A DNA stretch of 52,585 nt from an uncultured Clostridia bacterium. Its GTDB lineage: Bacteria; Bacillota; Clostridia; Christensenellales; Borkfalkiaceae. Location: positions 1 to 52,585 of the forward strand of contig CANRNE010000015.1 of assembly GCA_947631925.1 (NCBI GenBank), given 5' to 3'. The notes under the pieces are model-generated. The model ran no database searches and was not told where the DNA came from. It saw only the letters and a program-made list of their open reading frames with translations. Each line of letters opens with the position of its first letter. Within the stretch, counting starts at the first letter, position 1. Position numbers and translations under genes: made by a program. Of the stretch, positions 7,755 to 16,734 are shown one piece after another.

Positions 7755-7853
7755 GCATCGGAGCGCGGCAAAAAGGGGAGATGCAGGCATCAACGCGGCG
7801 CAAAAAGCCGCCACCCCAACAAAAAACCGCAGAAATCAACGGCGGTGCAGGTA

Positions 7854-8744
7854 TCAGAGGGCAACGGCGGGGCCGTCGGAGGAGGCCAGCAGGACGCATT
7901 CCGTGAACGTGGGGTCGGAGCCCGCCTCGTCGGCGCGCACGATTCTCTCGGGCAGGACATACCCCCGCGGCAGGGTCGTGGGCGTGTAGCCCGTGATTTC
8001 TTTGAAGATTCTGTTGAAGTTTCGTATCGTGGAGAACCCGCACCGCGTGGAAATCTCCGCAATCGAGAGGTCCTTCCCCGACTGCAGCATTTCGACCGCA
8101 TTGCTCGTTTTCATATAGTTGAGATATTGCGAAAAAGTCATCCCCGCGAGCCTGTGGAACAGGCTGGAAAAGTACGCGGGGTTCATGCTCATAAACGTCG
8201 CCGCCTCCGAGAGACTGAAAAATTCATACTTCTCGTCGATTTCGTCGAGAAGATGCTTGAACGTCTCCGTGGTGGGTGCGCCCGTCTCACGCTCCGTCGT
8301 CTGCTCGCCGCGCAGAATTTCGATGAACTTCTCCGTCACCATCGCCTCCGTGCGCGACTGGTAGAAGGGCTTCCGTGCGCGCAGTTCCGCGAAGAGGTCT
8401 CCGAAGAAGGGCAGGAGGGCATACTCCCCCGAAAGAACGGGGCACGCAGGCGTCTTGTTCTGTGAGATTCTCCGCACGAGGTCATAGTCGAAGATTGCCA
8501 TCGTGAGCACGGTGTCGGGCTGCAGCGCGTGCATGTGATGCACCTGCTCGCTGTCGATGAACGCGCTCTGCCCCGCGCGGAGGACATACCGCTCCCTGTC
8601 GCAGATGAGCTCCAACTCTCCCCGCTCGACAAGAAGCAGCTCGCAGTCATAGTGCCAGTGCGGCATGTTGTGCGAGTTGCGGTATCTCCCCACCCAGACC
8701 TTCGTCCCGTCGGTGTACTTCCATTGTTCCCTGCTTGCACGCAT
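7854..8744 (-). CDS. AraC-family transcriptional regulator of the glycoside locus
   Basis: 296 residues from ATG 8744, which has GGGGGAG six bases upstream; TTG 8759 is an alternative. The N-terminal cupin sensor domain (about 20-90) carries MPHWHYDCELLLVERGELEL and HHMHAL, a sugar-binding AraC_binding fold. The C-terminal double HTH (about 195-285) shows LSEAATFMSMNPAYFSSLFH, then LSIAEISTRCGFSTIRNFNRIFKEITGYTP with the canonical second helix. It is divergent from the GH3 operon. Its promoter (8790-8818) and the GH3 promoter flank a box that recurs before the GH2-gal operon, so it probably binds there, perhaps sensing a galactoside or glucoside product. It lacks membrane segments and acts in the cytoplasm. 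Confidence 0.88.
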   Translation of the reverse strand: MRASREQWKYTDGTKVWVGRYRNSHNMPHWHYDCELLLVERGELELICDRERYVLRAGQSAFIDSEQVHHMHALQPDTVLTMAIFDYDLVRRISQNKTPACPVLSGEYALLPFFGDLFAELRARKPFYQSRTEAMVTEKFIEILRGEQTTERETGAPTTETFKHLLDEIDEKYEFFSLSEAATFMSMNPAYFSSLFHRLAGMTFSQYLNYMKTSNAVEMLQSGKDLSIAEISTRCGFSTIRNFNRIFKEITGYTPTTLPRGYVLPERIVRADEAGSDPTFTECVLLASSDGPAVAL

Positions 8745-8789
8745 CCTTCTCTCCCCCAAGGCGGCGCAAGCGCGCGCGCCCGTATTCCC

Positions 8790-8818
8790 ATTTTACTATA
8801 CGCGAGGGGCGATGTCAA
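8790..8818 (-). promoter_or_regulatory. Promoter of the AraC-type regulator gene
   Basis: Minus-strand TTGACA (8818-8813), 17-bp spacer, TAAAAT (8795-8790). It is back-to-back with the GH3 promoter, and the putative operator lies between them. Confidence 0.75.
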
Positions 8819-8826
8819 TGATTTAT

Positions 8827-8889
8827 CTAAAAAAATGTCCAAAATCCGCAAAAAAAGTTCTTGATTTCAGGGGGACAAGTGTGTAAAAT
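8827..8889 (+). promoter_or_regulatory. GH3 operon promoter with putative AraC operator box
   Basis: Box CTAAAAAAATGTCC (8827-8840) is followed by TTGATT (8861-8866), a 17-bp spacer and TAAAAT (8884-8889). The same box, the same 34-bp distance and the same -35, spacer length and -10 occur before the GH2-galKTE operon at 13106-13168. Confidence 0.72.
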
Positions 8890-8918
8890 AAAATCAAAAT
8901 CTGTGACCTGTGAAAGGT

Positions 8919-8960
8919 GAAGGGGCATGCCCCTTCTTTGTGCGCCGTGTGGCGCACAAA
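8919..8960 (+). promoter_or_regulatory. Double hairpin in the GH3 leader RNA (copy 1)
   Basis: An 18-bp perfect palindrome (GAAGGGGCATGCCCCTTC, 8919-8936) is followed without a gap by a hairpin with stem TTTGTGCGCC/GGCGCACAAA and loop GTGT (8937-8960). It lies about 30 bases after the -10 box and 46 bases before the start codon. The same two-part structure occurs at 27745-27786. Confidence 0.7.
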
Positions 8961-9006
8961 GGGGAAAGCCATTTATAGGCACAAAATTTGGGGAAGGAGG
9001 ATAAAA

Positions 9007-12000
9007 ATGCACAAAGTTCGTTTGTGGCGTGGCCTCACCGCCGTCATGGCAGTTGTACTTTCCTTGGCAATTTTTATGACGGCATTGTTATTCAGCCCCC
9101 TCGTGGAAGGACAAGTCAATATCATCTTGGGGATTGAAGCGCCCACCGTTGATGTGGGTGGGGACACGCTGTATATCGATGTCGGTTATGAGATGAGCAA
9201 AGAGGGGCTGCAGGAAATGCTTGCGGATTCCGATGCACACGATATCCGAACGATGGAAGAGGGCAGTGTTCTTTTGAAAAACGATAGGAACGCGCTCCCG
9301 CTTGCGTCTACAGAGCGCAGAGTCACGCTCTTCGGCCGTGCCGTTGCCGACCCCGTCTATAAGGGCCGTTCGGGCGGTGCGATGCGCGATCCCGCGCGGC
9401 TTGTGAGTCTGTACGACGCCTTGAAGGGGGAGCAATTCGTCATCAACGACACGCTCTTTGACGCCTACAAGAACAGTGCCACGAAGCGTGTGGCAGAGGG
9501 CGCCACGGGGGACAGCACGGGCAGATTTGCGACCGATATCGGGGAAGAGACGGCAGCCTTCTATACGCAGGATTTGCAGAAAAGCTACGAAGACGACTAT
9601 CATGATGTCGCAATCGTGATGTTCGCGCGCGAAACGGGCGAAGGCGCAGACTTGTCGCTCAACGATAAAGACGGCATCTCCCAGCTCGCGCTCCATCCGC
9701 AGGAAGCAGACCTTCTCAAAATGATTAAGAACTCCAACAAGTTCGGGAAAGTCATCGTTCTCATCAACAGCGCCTATCCCATGGAACTTGGCTGGCTGTA
9801 TGAAGAGGAGTACGGCGTAGACGCCGCTCTGTGGATTGGTGGCACCGGGCTCAAGGGATTTGCGGGCGTCGCGAACGTTCTTGTCGGGAAAGCCGACCCC
9901 TCGGGCAGGCTTGTCGATACTTATGCGGCAGATTCGCTGTCGGGCGCTGCCGTGCAGAATGCCGCCTCTTTCCGCTTTACCAACAGCGACTTCAACAGGA
10001 GCTATCTCATCAATGCGGAAGGCATCTACGCGGGCTATAAGTACTACGAATCCCGCTATCAGGACCAAGTCCTCGGTCTTCACAATGCGACGTCCGAAAA
10101 GGGCGCGTTCGCGTCGGAAGGTGGTTGGAACTATGCGGACGAAATGATTTACACGTTCGGCTACGGCACTTCTTACGCGCAGTTCAAACAGGAAATCAAG
10201 AAGGATACGAATGGCGACCCGCTCTTCAAGTGGGATCGTGACACGCACAGAGTGAGCGTCACCGTCACCGTGACCAACCTCGGCGCGCCCGAAGGAAATC
10301 TCTATACGGGCAAGTCCAAGTCGGTGGTAGAACTTTACGCCCAACTCCCTTGGGAAGAGGGGCAGGCGGAGAAATCCGCAATCCAGCTCATCGGCTTCGG
10401 CAAGACGGGTGAGCTCGCCAAGGGTGACAGTGAAGACGTCATTATCGACGTAGACGATTATCTCTTTGCGACCTACGATGAAAATGCCGAGAACGGCGCA
10501 GATGCCATAAAGAAGGGCTGCTATGTCTTCGACGAGGGCGATTACTACTTCGCCATCGGAAGCGACGCCCATGACGCCCTCAACAACGTCCTTGCGGCAC
10601 GCGGTAAGACGGGCATGTTCGACAGCTTCGGCAAGAGCGTAGACGGCGATGCGGATAAAGTTCTCCATGAACCCTTGGACGCGCTTGACAACACGACTTA
10701 TGCGCGCTCCCGCGAGACGGGCAATGTTGTGAGCAACCTCTTCGAGAATGTGGATTACAACTACTGGGTCGAAGATGCCGTTACCTATATGACGCGCAGC
10801 GACTGGAACACCTTCCCGAAGGCCTATACGGGACTGTCCGCGACCTCGGAAATGATTGCGGAATTCAACGATAAGACTTGGGACGTCCCTGCCGACGCAC
10901 CCTCGTTCGAATCCATCAAGCAGGGAGCAAACGCCACCATTAAGTTTGTCGAGCTCAAAGATTTCGACTGGGACGACGAAAGATGGGACACCTTCCTCGA
11001 CCAGCTGACGATTGCCGATATGTGCAAGATGGTCGGCGAAAACTTCGGCCAGCCTGCAATCAAGAGCGTCGGGAAACCCCTCAACAAAAACTGCGACGGC
11101 CCCTCCGGTACGCAAAATTCTTACTTGACGAAATACGGCGGCGGTTCTGCGACGCAGCATGTAAACGAAATCGTCGCGGCCTCTACATGGAGCAAAGAGC
11201 TACTCGAAGAGCGCGGAAAATTCATCGCTTGCGACTGTGCGTTCTCGGGGACGACTCAGATTTGGGGGCCCGGCGCAAATCTGCACAGAACGCCGTTCTC
11301 GGGAAGAAGTTTCGAATATTACAGCGAAGACAGCATCCTGAGCTACTACTGCGGAGCCTATCAGACTGCGGAAGCGCAAAAACTCGGCTGCAATGTTGCA
11401 ATCAAGCATTTCGCGGGCAACGATCAGGAGACCGGCAGACAGGATATGCACAATTTCATGACCGAGCAAAAGTTGCGCCAAGACCCCTTGAAGGGATTTG
11501 AAGGTGCATACACCGGCGTGTACGGAGCAGATGGGACAGAGGGCGCCGCACTTGCTTCGATGATGTCTTACACAAGTTTCGGAATGCAAAGCGAATTCTA
11601 CACCGACAAAGCCGTCCTCACGGACGTCGTCAGGGGCGAATGGGGCTGGAAAGGCGTAAACATCACCGATAACGTCGGCGGAAACAGCACAATGAATGGC
11701 GTGGAAGCCATTGTCGCGGGGACAGATACCTTCAATGCGGGCCCGCAGTTCGGCGATGAAATCAAGGCCTACCTCAACGACGCTTCTCACACCGACCGCG
11801 GCTATGTTCTTTCCTGCTTGCGGCAGGCAAACAAGCGCTTCTTCTATGCGATGTCCCGCTCGAACATCATCAACGGCTTGACTTTGGAGACGGAAGTCAC
11901 GGATTTCACGCCTTGGTGGAAGCCCGTCGTCATCACAGCTTGCTGTGTGGTGGGGGTCGTGACATTGGGTTGCGCCGCAATGTACGTAATTGGGAATTAC

Positions 12001-12039
12001 GGATTAAAAAAGAAGGAGGGGGCAGAGGATGCTGAATAA
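9007..12039 (+). CDS. Glycoside hydrolase family 3 enzyme, domain-permuted, anchored at both ends
   Basis: 1010 residues; ATG 9007 follows GGAAGGAGG at six bases. The domain order is reversed relative to classical GH3. The GH3 C-terminal-type domain comes first (about 60-350, with EEGSVLLKNDRNALPL and WIGGTGLKGFAGVANVLVG). A fibronectin-III-like segment follows at about 380-520. The GH3 TIM-barrel domain comes last (about 660-940, KNCDGPSGTQ, WGPGANLHRTPFSGRSFEYYSED, NVAIKHFAGND). The nucleophile is probably D888 in GVNITDNVGG. Such permuted enzymes are known beta-glucosidases in rumen Clostridia. Residues about 10-35 and about 965-990 are hydrophobic, so both ends are membrane-anchored with the enzyme presumably outside. 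The stop overlaps the next gene by 11 bases. Exact substrate (beta-glucoside, xyloside or other) is not predictable. Confidence 0.88.
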   Translation: MHKVRLWRGLTAVMAVVLSLAIFMTALLFSPLVEGQVNIILGIEAPTVDVGGDTLYIDVGYEMSKEGLQEMLADSDAHDIRTMEEGSVLLKNDRNALPLASTERRVTLFGRAVADPVYKGRSGGAMRDPARLVSLYDALKGEQFVINDTLFDAYKNSATKRVAEGATGDSTGRFATDIGEETAAFYTQDLQKSYEDDYHDVAIVMFARETGEGADLSLNDKDGISQLALHPQEADLLKMIKNSNKFGKVIVLINSAYPMELGWLYEEEYGVDAALWIGGTGLKGFAGVANVLVGKADPSGRLVDTYAADSLSGAAVQNAASFRFTNSDFNRSYLINAEGIYAGYKYYESRYQDQVLGLHNATSEKGAFASEGGWNYADEMIYTFGYGTSYAQFKQEIKKDTNGDPLFKWDRDTHRVSVTVTVTNLGAPEGNLYTGKSKSVVELYAQLPWEEGQAEKSAIQLIGFGKTGELAKGDSEDVIIDVDDYLFATYDENAENGADAIKKGCYVFDEGDYYFAIGSDAHDALNNVLAARGKTGMFDSFGKSVDGDADKVLHEPLDALDNTTYARSRETGNVVSNLFENVDYNYWVEDAVTYMTRSDWNTFPKAYTGLSATSEMIAEFNDKTWDVPADAPSFESIKQGANATIKFVELKDFDWDDERWDTFLDQLTIADMCKMVGENFGQPAIKSVGKPLNKNCDGPSGTQNSYLTKYGGGSATQHVNEIVAASTWSKELLEERGKFIACDCAFSGTTQIWGPGANLHRTPFSGRSFEYYSEDSILSYYCGAYQTAEAQKLGCNVAIKHFAGNDQETGRQDMHNFMTEQKLRQDPLKGFEGAYTGVYGADGTEGAALASMMSYTSFGMQSEFYTDKAVLTDVVRGEWGWKGVNITDNVGGNSTMNGVEAIVAGTDTFNAGPQFGDEIKAYLNDASHTDRGYVLSCLRQANKRFFYAMSRSNIINGLTLETEVTDFTPWWKPVVITACCVVGVVTLGCAAMYVIGNYGLKKKEGAEDAE

Positions 12040-12451
12040 ATTATACACGAAGTTTGTAAAGGACAGGACGGTCGGATATTGGCTTGCGGTTGCAGCGGCA
12101 GCGGTCTTACTCATAGCCGATATCATCTTCATCGCGACCGATGTCGGAGACAGAACGTTTTCCGTCGTGACGTTTGTGTTCGTTCTGCTCGGCGTTGCGT
12201 CCGAAATCGTCTACATTGTTCTCGATAAAAAAGTCTTGGATTTTCTTCCCGTTCTGAGCTGCGTGTTCTACGGCGTGGCAATCGGACAGCACTGGAATTT
12301 GGGACTTGGCACCCTTTCCGATGTCTGGAACGGTGTCACTTTCGTCGGGGGCAATCCCACTGCGGCACTTTCTTTCGGCATCATCTTCACAATCTGCACC
12401 GTAGCGGCAGTAGTATCCTGCTTCATGAAGCAGAAAAAAGAAATCAAATAA
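12029..12451 (+). CDS. Small membrane protein of the GH3 operon, unknown function
   Basis: 140 residues starting inside the end of the GH3 gene (11-base overlap), with ribosome binding site AGGAGGGGG. Four hydrophobic segments can be seen at about 18-40, 45-65, 72-90 and 108-132, and a basic tail (KQKKEIK). No catalytic motif or known family was recognised. Overlap with GH3 implies translational coupling and suggests it helps place or stabilise the doubly anchored enzyme, or moves its product. That role is inference only. Confidence 0.7.
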   Translation: MLNKLYTKFVKDRTVGYWLAVAAAAVLLIADIIFIATDVGDRTFSVVTFVFVLLGVASEIVYIVLDKKVLDFLPVLSCVFYGVAIGQHWNLGLGTLSDVWNGVTFVGGNPTAALSFGIIFTICTVAAVVSCFMKQKKEIK

Positions 12452-12477
12452 AAAAATAAAATTTAAGGAGAACTATC

Positions 12478-13011
12478 ATGAAAAAACCAGCAAAAATTCT
12501 TATGATCGTAACTGCGCTCATCGCTTGCCTCGCAATGACCATCGGCCTCGCCGCTTGCGGCGGCAATGCCGCTGAAGTCAAGGACATCTATGTCGCCAAC
12601 GGCACCTGCACGGGTCCCGCAGACGACGGCGGCCCTCATGTCATCAATACGAGCTCCACAAACGTTATCCTCTACTCGGACAACACCTACATGCTTGTCG
12701 TCACTGCAAACGGGTATATGAATGCGTACGGCAACTCGCAGGTCATGAAGGCTTGCACAACCAGTTACGGAACATACACCCTCACCGTGAGCGAGGACGA
12801 TGAAGAAGTTGCTACGCTTGAGCTTTCCAAACCCACCCGTATCATTTCCAATACGACGATTACCTCCGTTGGTTCAACCTACTTCGACACCGCGGACGCG
12901 AGCACCTTTGAAGAATCCGAGACGACCGCAGAAGATATGTTGAACGACGGAAAGGCGTACACGCTTACCGTCAATGTCGTCACCAAGACGGTTACGTCGG
13001 GACTCAATTGA
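12478..13011 (+). CDS. Small lipoprotein of the GH3 operon, unknown function
   Basis: 177 residues, ATG preceded by AAGGAG. A signal peptide with a clear lipobox (GLAAC, lipid-modified C27) is followed by a beta-rich domain of about 150 residues without recognised motif. It contains many Thr, Ser and Asn and alternating hydrophobics (TYTLTVSEDDEEVATLELSK). It is the last gene of the GH3 operon and would sit on the outer face of the membrane, possibly binding glycan or the GH3 enzyme. Confidence 0.75.
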   Translation: MKKPAKILMIVTALIACLAMTIGLAACGGNAAEVKDIYVANGTCTGPADDGGPHVINTSSTNVILYSDNTYMLVVTANGYMNAYGNSQVMKACTTSYGTYTLTVSEDDEEVATLELSKPTRIISNTTITSVGSTYFDTADASTFEESETTAEDMLNDGKAYTLTVNVVTKTVTSGLN

Positions 13012-13053
13012 CGCGGCAGTTCAATCTTTGAAAGCATAACCTTTCTCTCCTCC

Positions 13054-13089
13054 AAGGCAGCTCGTCCGCTCGTCGGACGGGCTGCCTTC
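13054..13089 (+). terminator. Strong hairpin after the GH3 operon
   Basis: AAGGCAGC...GCTGCCTT with an inner CGTCCG/CGGACG stem lies 43 bases after the lipoprotein stop. A long T-run is missing, so it may be an imperfect terminator or a processing/stability hairpin. Confidence 0.5.
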
Positions 13090-13105
13090 TCATGGTGGGG
13101 AAGAC

Positions 13106-13168
13106 CTAAAAAAATGTCTAAAAAATACAAACGGTTTTCTTGATTTCGCGCGCGCGAAGGAATAAAAT
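13106..13168 (+). promoter_or_regulatory. GH2-galKTE operon promoter with putative AraC operator box
   Basis: Box CTAAAAAAATGTCT (13106-13119), TTGATT (13140-13145), 17-bp spacer, TAAAAT (13163-13168). Layout is identical to the GH3 promoter at 8827-8889. A second possible -35 (TTGACA at about 13182) lacks a good partner. Confidence 0.7.
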
Positions 13169-13222
13169 ATAATTGTCCTCTTGACAAACGGGGAATTTTG
13201 TGAAACAATAGGAGGGAACTTT

Positions 13223-15568
13223 ATGAAACGCAATGATTTTAATAAAAATTGGAGATGGCGCAGGTGCGGACAAGAGGCTTGGCAGGATGTCACGCTCCCG
13301 CACGATGCGATGCTCTCGGAAGACCGCACGCCCACGGCGCCGAGCGGGATTAACGCAGGCTGGTACGAGGGTGCGGACTATGAATATGAGAAAAATTTCA
13401 CGGCGGAGGGGGACTGCGTGCTCGAGTTCGAGGGGGTCTACCACAATGCCGAAGTGTATATAGACGGCGAGAAGAGGGCATTCCGTCCCTACGGCTATAC
13501 CAACTTCTACGTTGAAGTCCCCAAGGGGGAGCACACGGTGCGCGTCTTCGCCCAAAACGCCGACCAGCCCAACAGCCGCTGGTACACGGGTGCGGGCATC
13601 TACCGTCCCGTCGCCCTCTGGACGGCGCCCAAGGAGCACATCCTCTTAAACGGGGTGCACTGCTCGACGGTGTCCATTCGTCCCGCCGTCGTAAAAATCT
13701 CCGTGAAGACGAACGCCGAGGGCGAGGTGAACGTAAAACTCTTTGACGGCGAAACGCTCGCTGCCGAGGCGGTCGGGGCCACCCATGCCTGCGAGGCGGT
13801 GTTCGAAATCCCCGTCGAAAACGCAAAACTCTGGTCGCCCGAGACGCCTTTTTTATACGGCGTCCGCGTGGATTTCGGGGAAGATTCTTATGAGGGCACG
13901 CTCGGCATCCGCACCATCCGCTGCAACGCCAAGGAGGGGTTTGTCCTCAACGACAAGCGGGTCATCTTATACGGCGCGTGCATTCACAGCGACAACGGCA
14001 TTCTCGGCGCGCGCAGCTATCCCGAAGCGGAGGAGCGCAGGGTGCGCATTCTCAAATCCTGCGGCTACAATGCCATTCGTTCGGCACACAACCCCTGCGC
14101 CAAGTCCCTTCTCGACGCCTGCGACAGGCTCGGTATGCTCGTCATGGACGAGTACACCGACATGTGGTACATCCACAAGAACAAATACGACTACGCCCTG
14201 CATCTCGCCGATTGGTGGGAGAAAGACCTCGAGGACATGGTGGAGAAGGACTTCAACCACCCCTCCGTCGTGCTCTATTCGACGGGCAACGAGGTGGGGG
14301 AGACCTCCGAGAGGCGGGGCATCGAGCTGGTGGAAAAATTTGCCGACTTCCTGCACGGGCTCGACCCCGACCGCTTCGTCACATGCGGCATCAACATCTG
14401 GTTCAACGCCATGTATCACATGGGGTTCGGGCAGTATTCGGACGCGAAGGCGGAGAAGCAGGCGAAGGCGGCGGCAGGGAAGAAGAAACCCGCCGTCGGG
14501 AGCGAATTTTTCAACAACCTCGCGGGCATGGTGGGCGCCGATTTCATGAAACAGATGGCGCGCCTTCCCATCTGTGACCGCGTCACGCGGGAGGCCTATG
14601 CGCGCATGGACGTCGCGGGCTACAACTACGGCATCGGAAGATATCGGCACGACATCAAGAAATATCCCGACCGCGTCATTTTAGGCAGTGAGACGTTCTG
14701 CTCGGACGCCTACAAGTTCCGCAAGTTGGCGGAGGAGAATCCCGCCATCATCGGCGACTTCGTCTGGGCGGGCATGGATTATCTCGGCGAAGTAGGCGTC
14801 GGGAGCTGGGAATACCGCGAGTACGCGCCCGACTTTACGCACGGCGTCGGCTGGCTCACGGCAGGCAGCGGCAGAGTGGACCTCGTCGGAAATCTCCTCG
14901 GCGAAGCGCTCTACACAAGGGTCGCCTTCGGACAGGAGAGCACGCCGCAAATCGCCGTCGTCCCCGTCTCGCACACGGGGGAGAAGCATTCCCCGTCCGC
15001 GTGGAAGTTCTCCAACGCCCTCCCGAGCTGGAGCTGGAACGGCCTCGACGGGAGGAAGGCGCACGTCGAAGTGTACTCCGAGGCCCCCAAGGTAGCCCTC
15101 TTTGTCAACGGCAAGAAGGTGGGGGAGAAGAAGCGCGGCAAGAACTGCAGGTTTGACTTCAGGACCCGCTACCAAGGCGGGGAACTCTGCGCCGTCGCAT
15201 ACGCAAAAGACGGGAGGGAGCTCTCCCGCAACACCTTGAAGACGGCGGGGGAGGAGACGGTGCTCTCCGTCCTTCCCGAGACCAAAGAGGCCAAGGCAGG
15301 CGCGCTCGTCTTTGTCAACCTTCGGTTTACGGACGGTGCGGGCACCGTCAAGCCCTTGGAGCGCGGCAGGGTGAAAGTTTCCGCCGAGGGCGGGAAGCTC
15401 CTTGCGGTCGGCTGTGCCGCGCCCTACAACGAGCTCGGCTACACGACGGACGAGACGGACACCTACTACGGCGAGGCGCTCGCCGTCGTCGAGATGGGAG
15501 AAGCCCCTCTCACCGTGCGCGCAACGGACGGCAAACACGAGGGGAGCGCGCAAATTTTCGTAAAATAA
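13223..15568 (+). CDS. Glycoside hydrolase family 2 enzyme (probable beta-galactosidase)
   Basis: 781 residues from ATG 13223, which has AGGAGGG six bases upstream. Domain order is GH2 sugar-binding (about 10-140: NWRWRR, VTLPHDAML, SRWYTGAGIYRPV), GH2 immunoglobulin-like (about 145-235), TIM barrel (about 240-540), then DUF4982-like and other beta domains to the end. Acid/base E357 in STGNEVGE and nucleophile E490 in LGSETF are both present. There is no signal peptide, so it is cytoplasmic and needs imported oligosaccharide. Directly upstream of galK, galT and galE, it most likely frees galactose for the Leloir pathway. Beta-glucuronidase or other GH2 activities are less likely but not excluded. 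Confidence 0.88.
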   Translation: MKRNDFNKNWRWRRCGQEAWQDVTLPHDAMLSEDRTPTAPSGINAGWYEGADYEYEKNFTAEGDCVLEFEGVYHNAEVYIDGEKRAFRPYGYTNFYVEVPKGEHTVRVFAQNADQPNSRWYTGAGIYRPVALWTAPKEHILLNGVHCSTVSIRPAVVKISVKTNAEGEVNVKLFDGETLAAEAVGATHACEAVFEIPVENAKLWSPETPFLYGVRVDFGEDSYEGTLGIRTIRCNAKEGFVLNDKRVILYGACIHSDNGILGARSYPEAEERRVRILKSCGYNAIRSAHNPCAKSLLDACDRLGMLVMDEYTDMWYIHKNKYDYALHLADWWEKDLEDMVEKDFNHPSVVLYSTGNEVGETSERRGIELVEKFADFLHGLDPDRFVTCGINIWFNAMYHMGFGQYSDAKAEKQAKAAAGKKKPAVGSEFFNNLAGMVGADFMKQMARLPICDRVTREAYARMDVAGYNYGIGRYRHDIKKYPDRVILGSETFCSDAYKFRKLAEENPAIIGDFVWAGMDYLGEVGVGSWEYREYAPDFTHGVGWLTAGSGRVDLVGNLLGEALYTRVAFGQESTPQIAVVPVSHTGEKHSPSAWKFSNALPSWSWNGLDGRKAHVEVYSEAPKVALFVNGKKVGEKKRGKNCRFDFRTRYQGGELCAVAYAKDGRELSRNTLKTAGEETVLSVLPETKEAKAGALVFVNLRFTDGAGTVKPLERGRVKVSAEGGKLLAVGCAAPYNELGYTTDETDTYYGEALAVVEMGEAPLTVRATDGKHEGSAQIFVK

Positions 15569-15585
15569 CTTTTGGGGGAACGGAT

Positions 15586-16734
15586 ATGGACATCCGCGAA
15601 CGTTTCAAAGAGCTGTACGGGGCAGAACCCACCGCCATCTATTCCGCGGCGGGGCGGGTAAACCTCATCGGCGAACACATCGACTACTGCGGCGGGAGGG
15701 TGCTCCCCGCGGCGCTGTCGCTGCGCTGTCGCGTGGCGGTGCGTCCCAACGGGACCAACCTGCTCCGCGTCGCCGCAACCGACCTCTCCTCCACGGCAGA
15801 GCTCTCCCTCGACCGCTTGGACGAGTATCGCGAATTGCGCTGGTGGAAATATCAGGCGGGGGTGGCGCACGTCCTTAAGAATGCAGGCTACCGCCTCGTC
15901 GGATGCGACATGCTCTATGAGTGCACCGTGCCCTTCGGCTCCGGGCTCTCCTCCTCCGCCGCCATCGAAGTTTCGACGGCGTATGCGCTCGCCAAGCTCG
16001 GGGAGAACGAGATTGACAAGCGGGAGCTCGCCGTCCTCTGCCGAGAGGCGGAGAGCGTGTACTGCGGCGTCAACTGCGGCATCATGGACCAGTTTGCCTC
16101 CGCAAACGGCAAGCGGGGGTGCGCCGTCCTGCTCGACTGCGCCACATTGCAGTATGAATATATTCCCATCACGCTGAACGGTTGCGTGCTCGTGCTCACC
16201 GACTGCAACAAGCCGCACAGCCTCGTGGCGAGCAAATATAACGAAAGAATCCGCGAGGTGGAGGAGGCGAAGTCTTTGCTCTCGCGCAAAGTGCCCGTCG
16301 ACCGCCTCGCCGAGCTCGCCTTCTACCAGCTCGAGGAGTACCGCCACCTGCTCCCTCCCGTCATCTACCGCCGTGCGCGGCATGTTGTCACCGAAAACGC
16401 ACGGGTCCGCCGCGCGGTGAATGCCGTCCGCGAGGGGAATTTGGCGGAGTTCGGGCGCATTCTCGTCCAATCGCACGAATCCCTTCGCGACGACTATGAA
16501 GTCACGGGTTATGAGCTCGACGCGCTCGCCGATGCGGCTTGGGCGCGTCCCGAGTGTCTCGGCTCCCGCATGACAGGGGCGGGCTTCGGCGGCTGTACCG
16601 TCTCTTTGGTGCGGCGGAGCGGGCTCAACGACTTCATCTCGCACGTCGGCGAGACGTACAAGCGCCGCACGGGGAGGGAGGCGTCCTTCTACATCGCGGA
16701 AATCGGAGACGGCATCACGGAGGAGACCTTGTGA
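15586..16734 (+). CDS. galK: Galactokinase
   Basis: 382 residues. The galactokinase signature GRVNLIGEHIDY is at 23-34, the GHMP-kinase ATP loop GSGLSSSAA at 118-126, and the catalytic aspartate in CGIMDQFAS. The C-terminal GHMP motif (GAGFGGCTVSLV) is near 325. It phosphorylates galactose to galactose-1-phosphate with ATP in the cytoplasm, the first Leloir step. The ribosome binding site GGGGGAA precedes the ATG, and the gene is 17 bases downstream of GH2. Its TGA overlaps the galT ATG (TGATG), so expression is coupled. Confidence 0.95.
   Translation: MDIRERFKELYGAEPTAIYSAAGRVNLIGEHIDYCGGRVLPAALSLRCRVAVRPNGTNLLRVAATDLSSTAELSLDRLDEYRELRWWKYQAGVAHVLKNAGYRLVGCDMLYECTVPFGSGLSSSAAIEVSTAYALAKLGENEIDKRELAVLCREAESVYCGVNCGIMDQFASANGKRGCAVLLDCATLQYEYIPITLNGCVLVLTDCNKPHSLVASKYNERIREVEEAKSLLSRKVPVDRLAELAFYQLEEYRHLLPPVIYRRARHVVTENARVRRAVNAVREGNLAEFGRILVQSHESLRDDYEVTGYELDALADAAWARPECLGSRMTGAGFGGCTVSLVRRSGLNDFISHVGETYKRRTGREASFYIAEIGDGITEETL

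Noticed and set aside
7749-7853. Terminator for the AraC-type gene
   Set aside because: A GGCGGC/GCGCCGC pairing can be drawn, but it is poorly spaced and lacks a T-run.
9088-11160. 690-codon open frame antisense to the GH3 gene
   Set aside because: It is a shadow caused by GC-rich codon use on the other strand; the plus-strand frame has clear GH3 motifs and a ribosome binding site.
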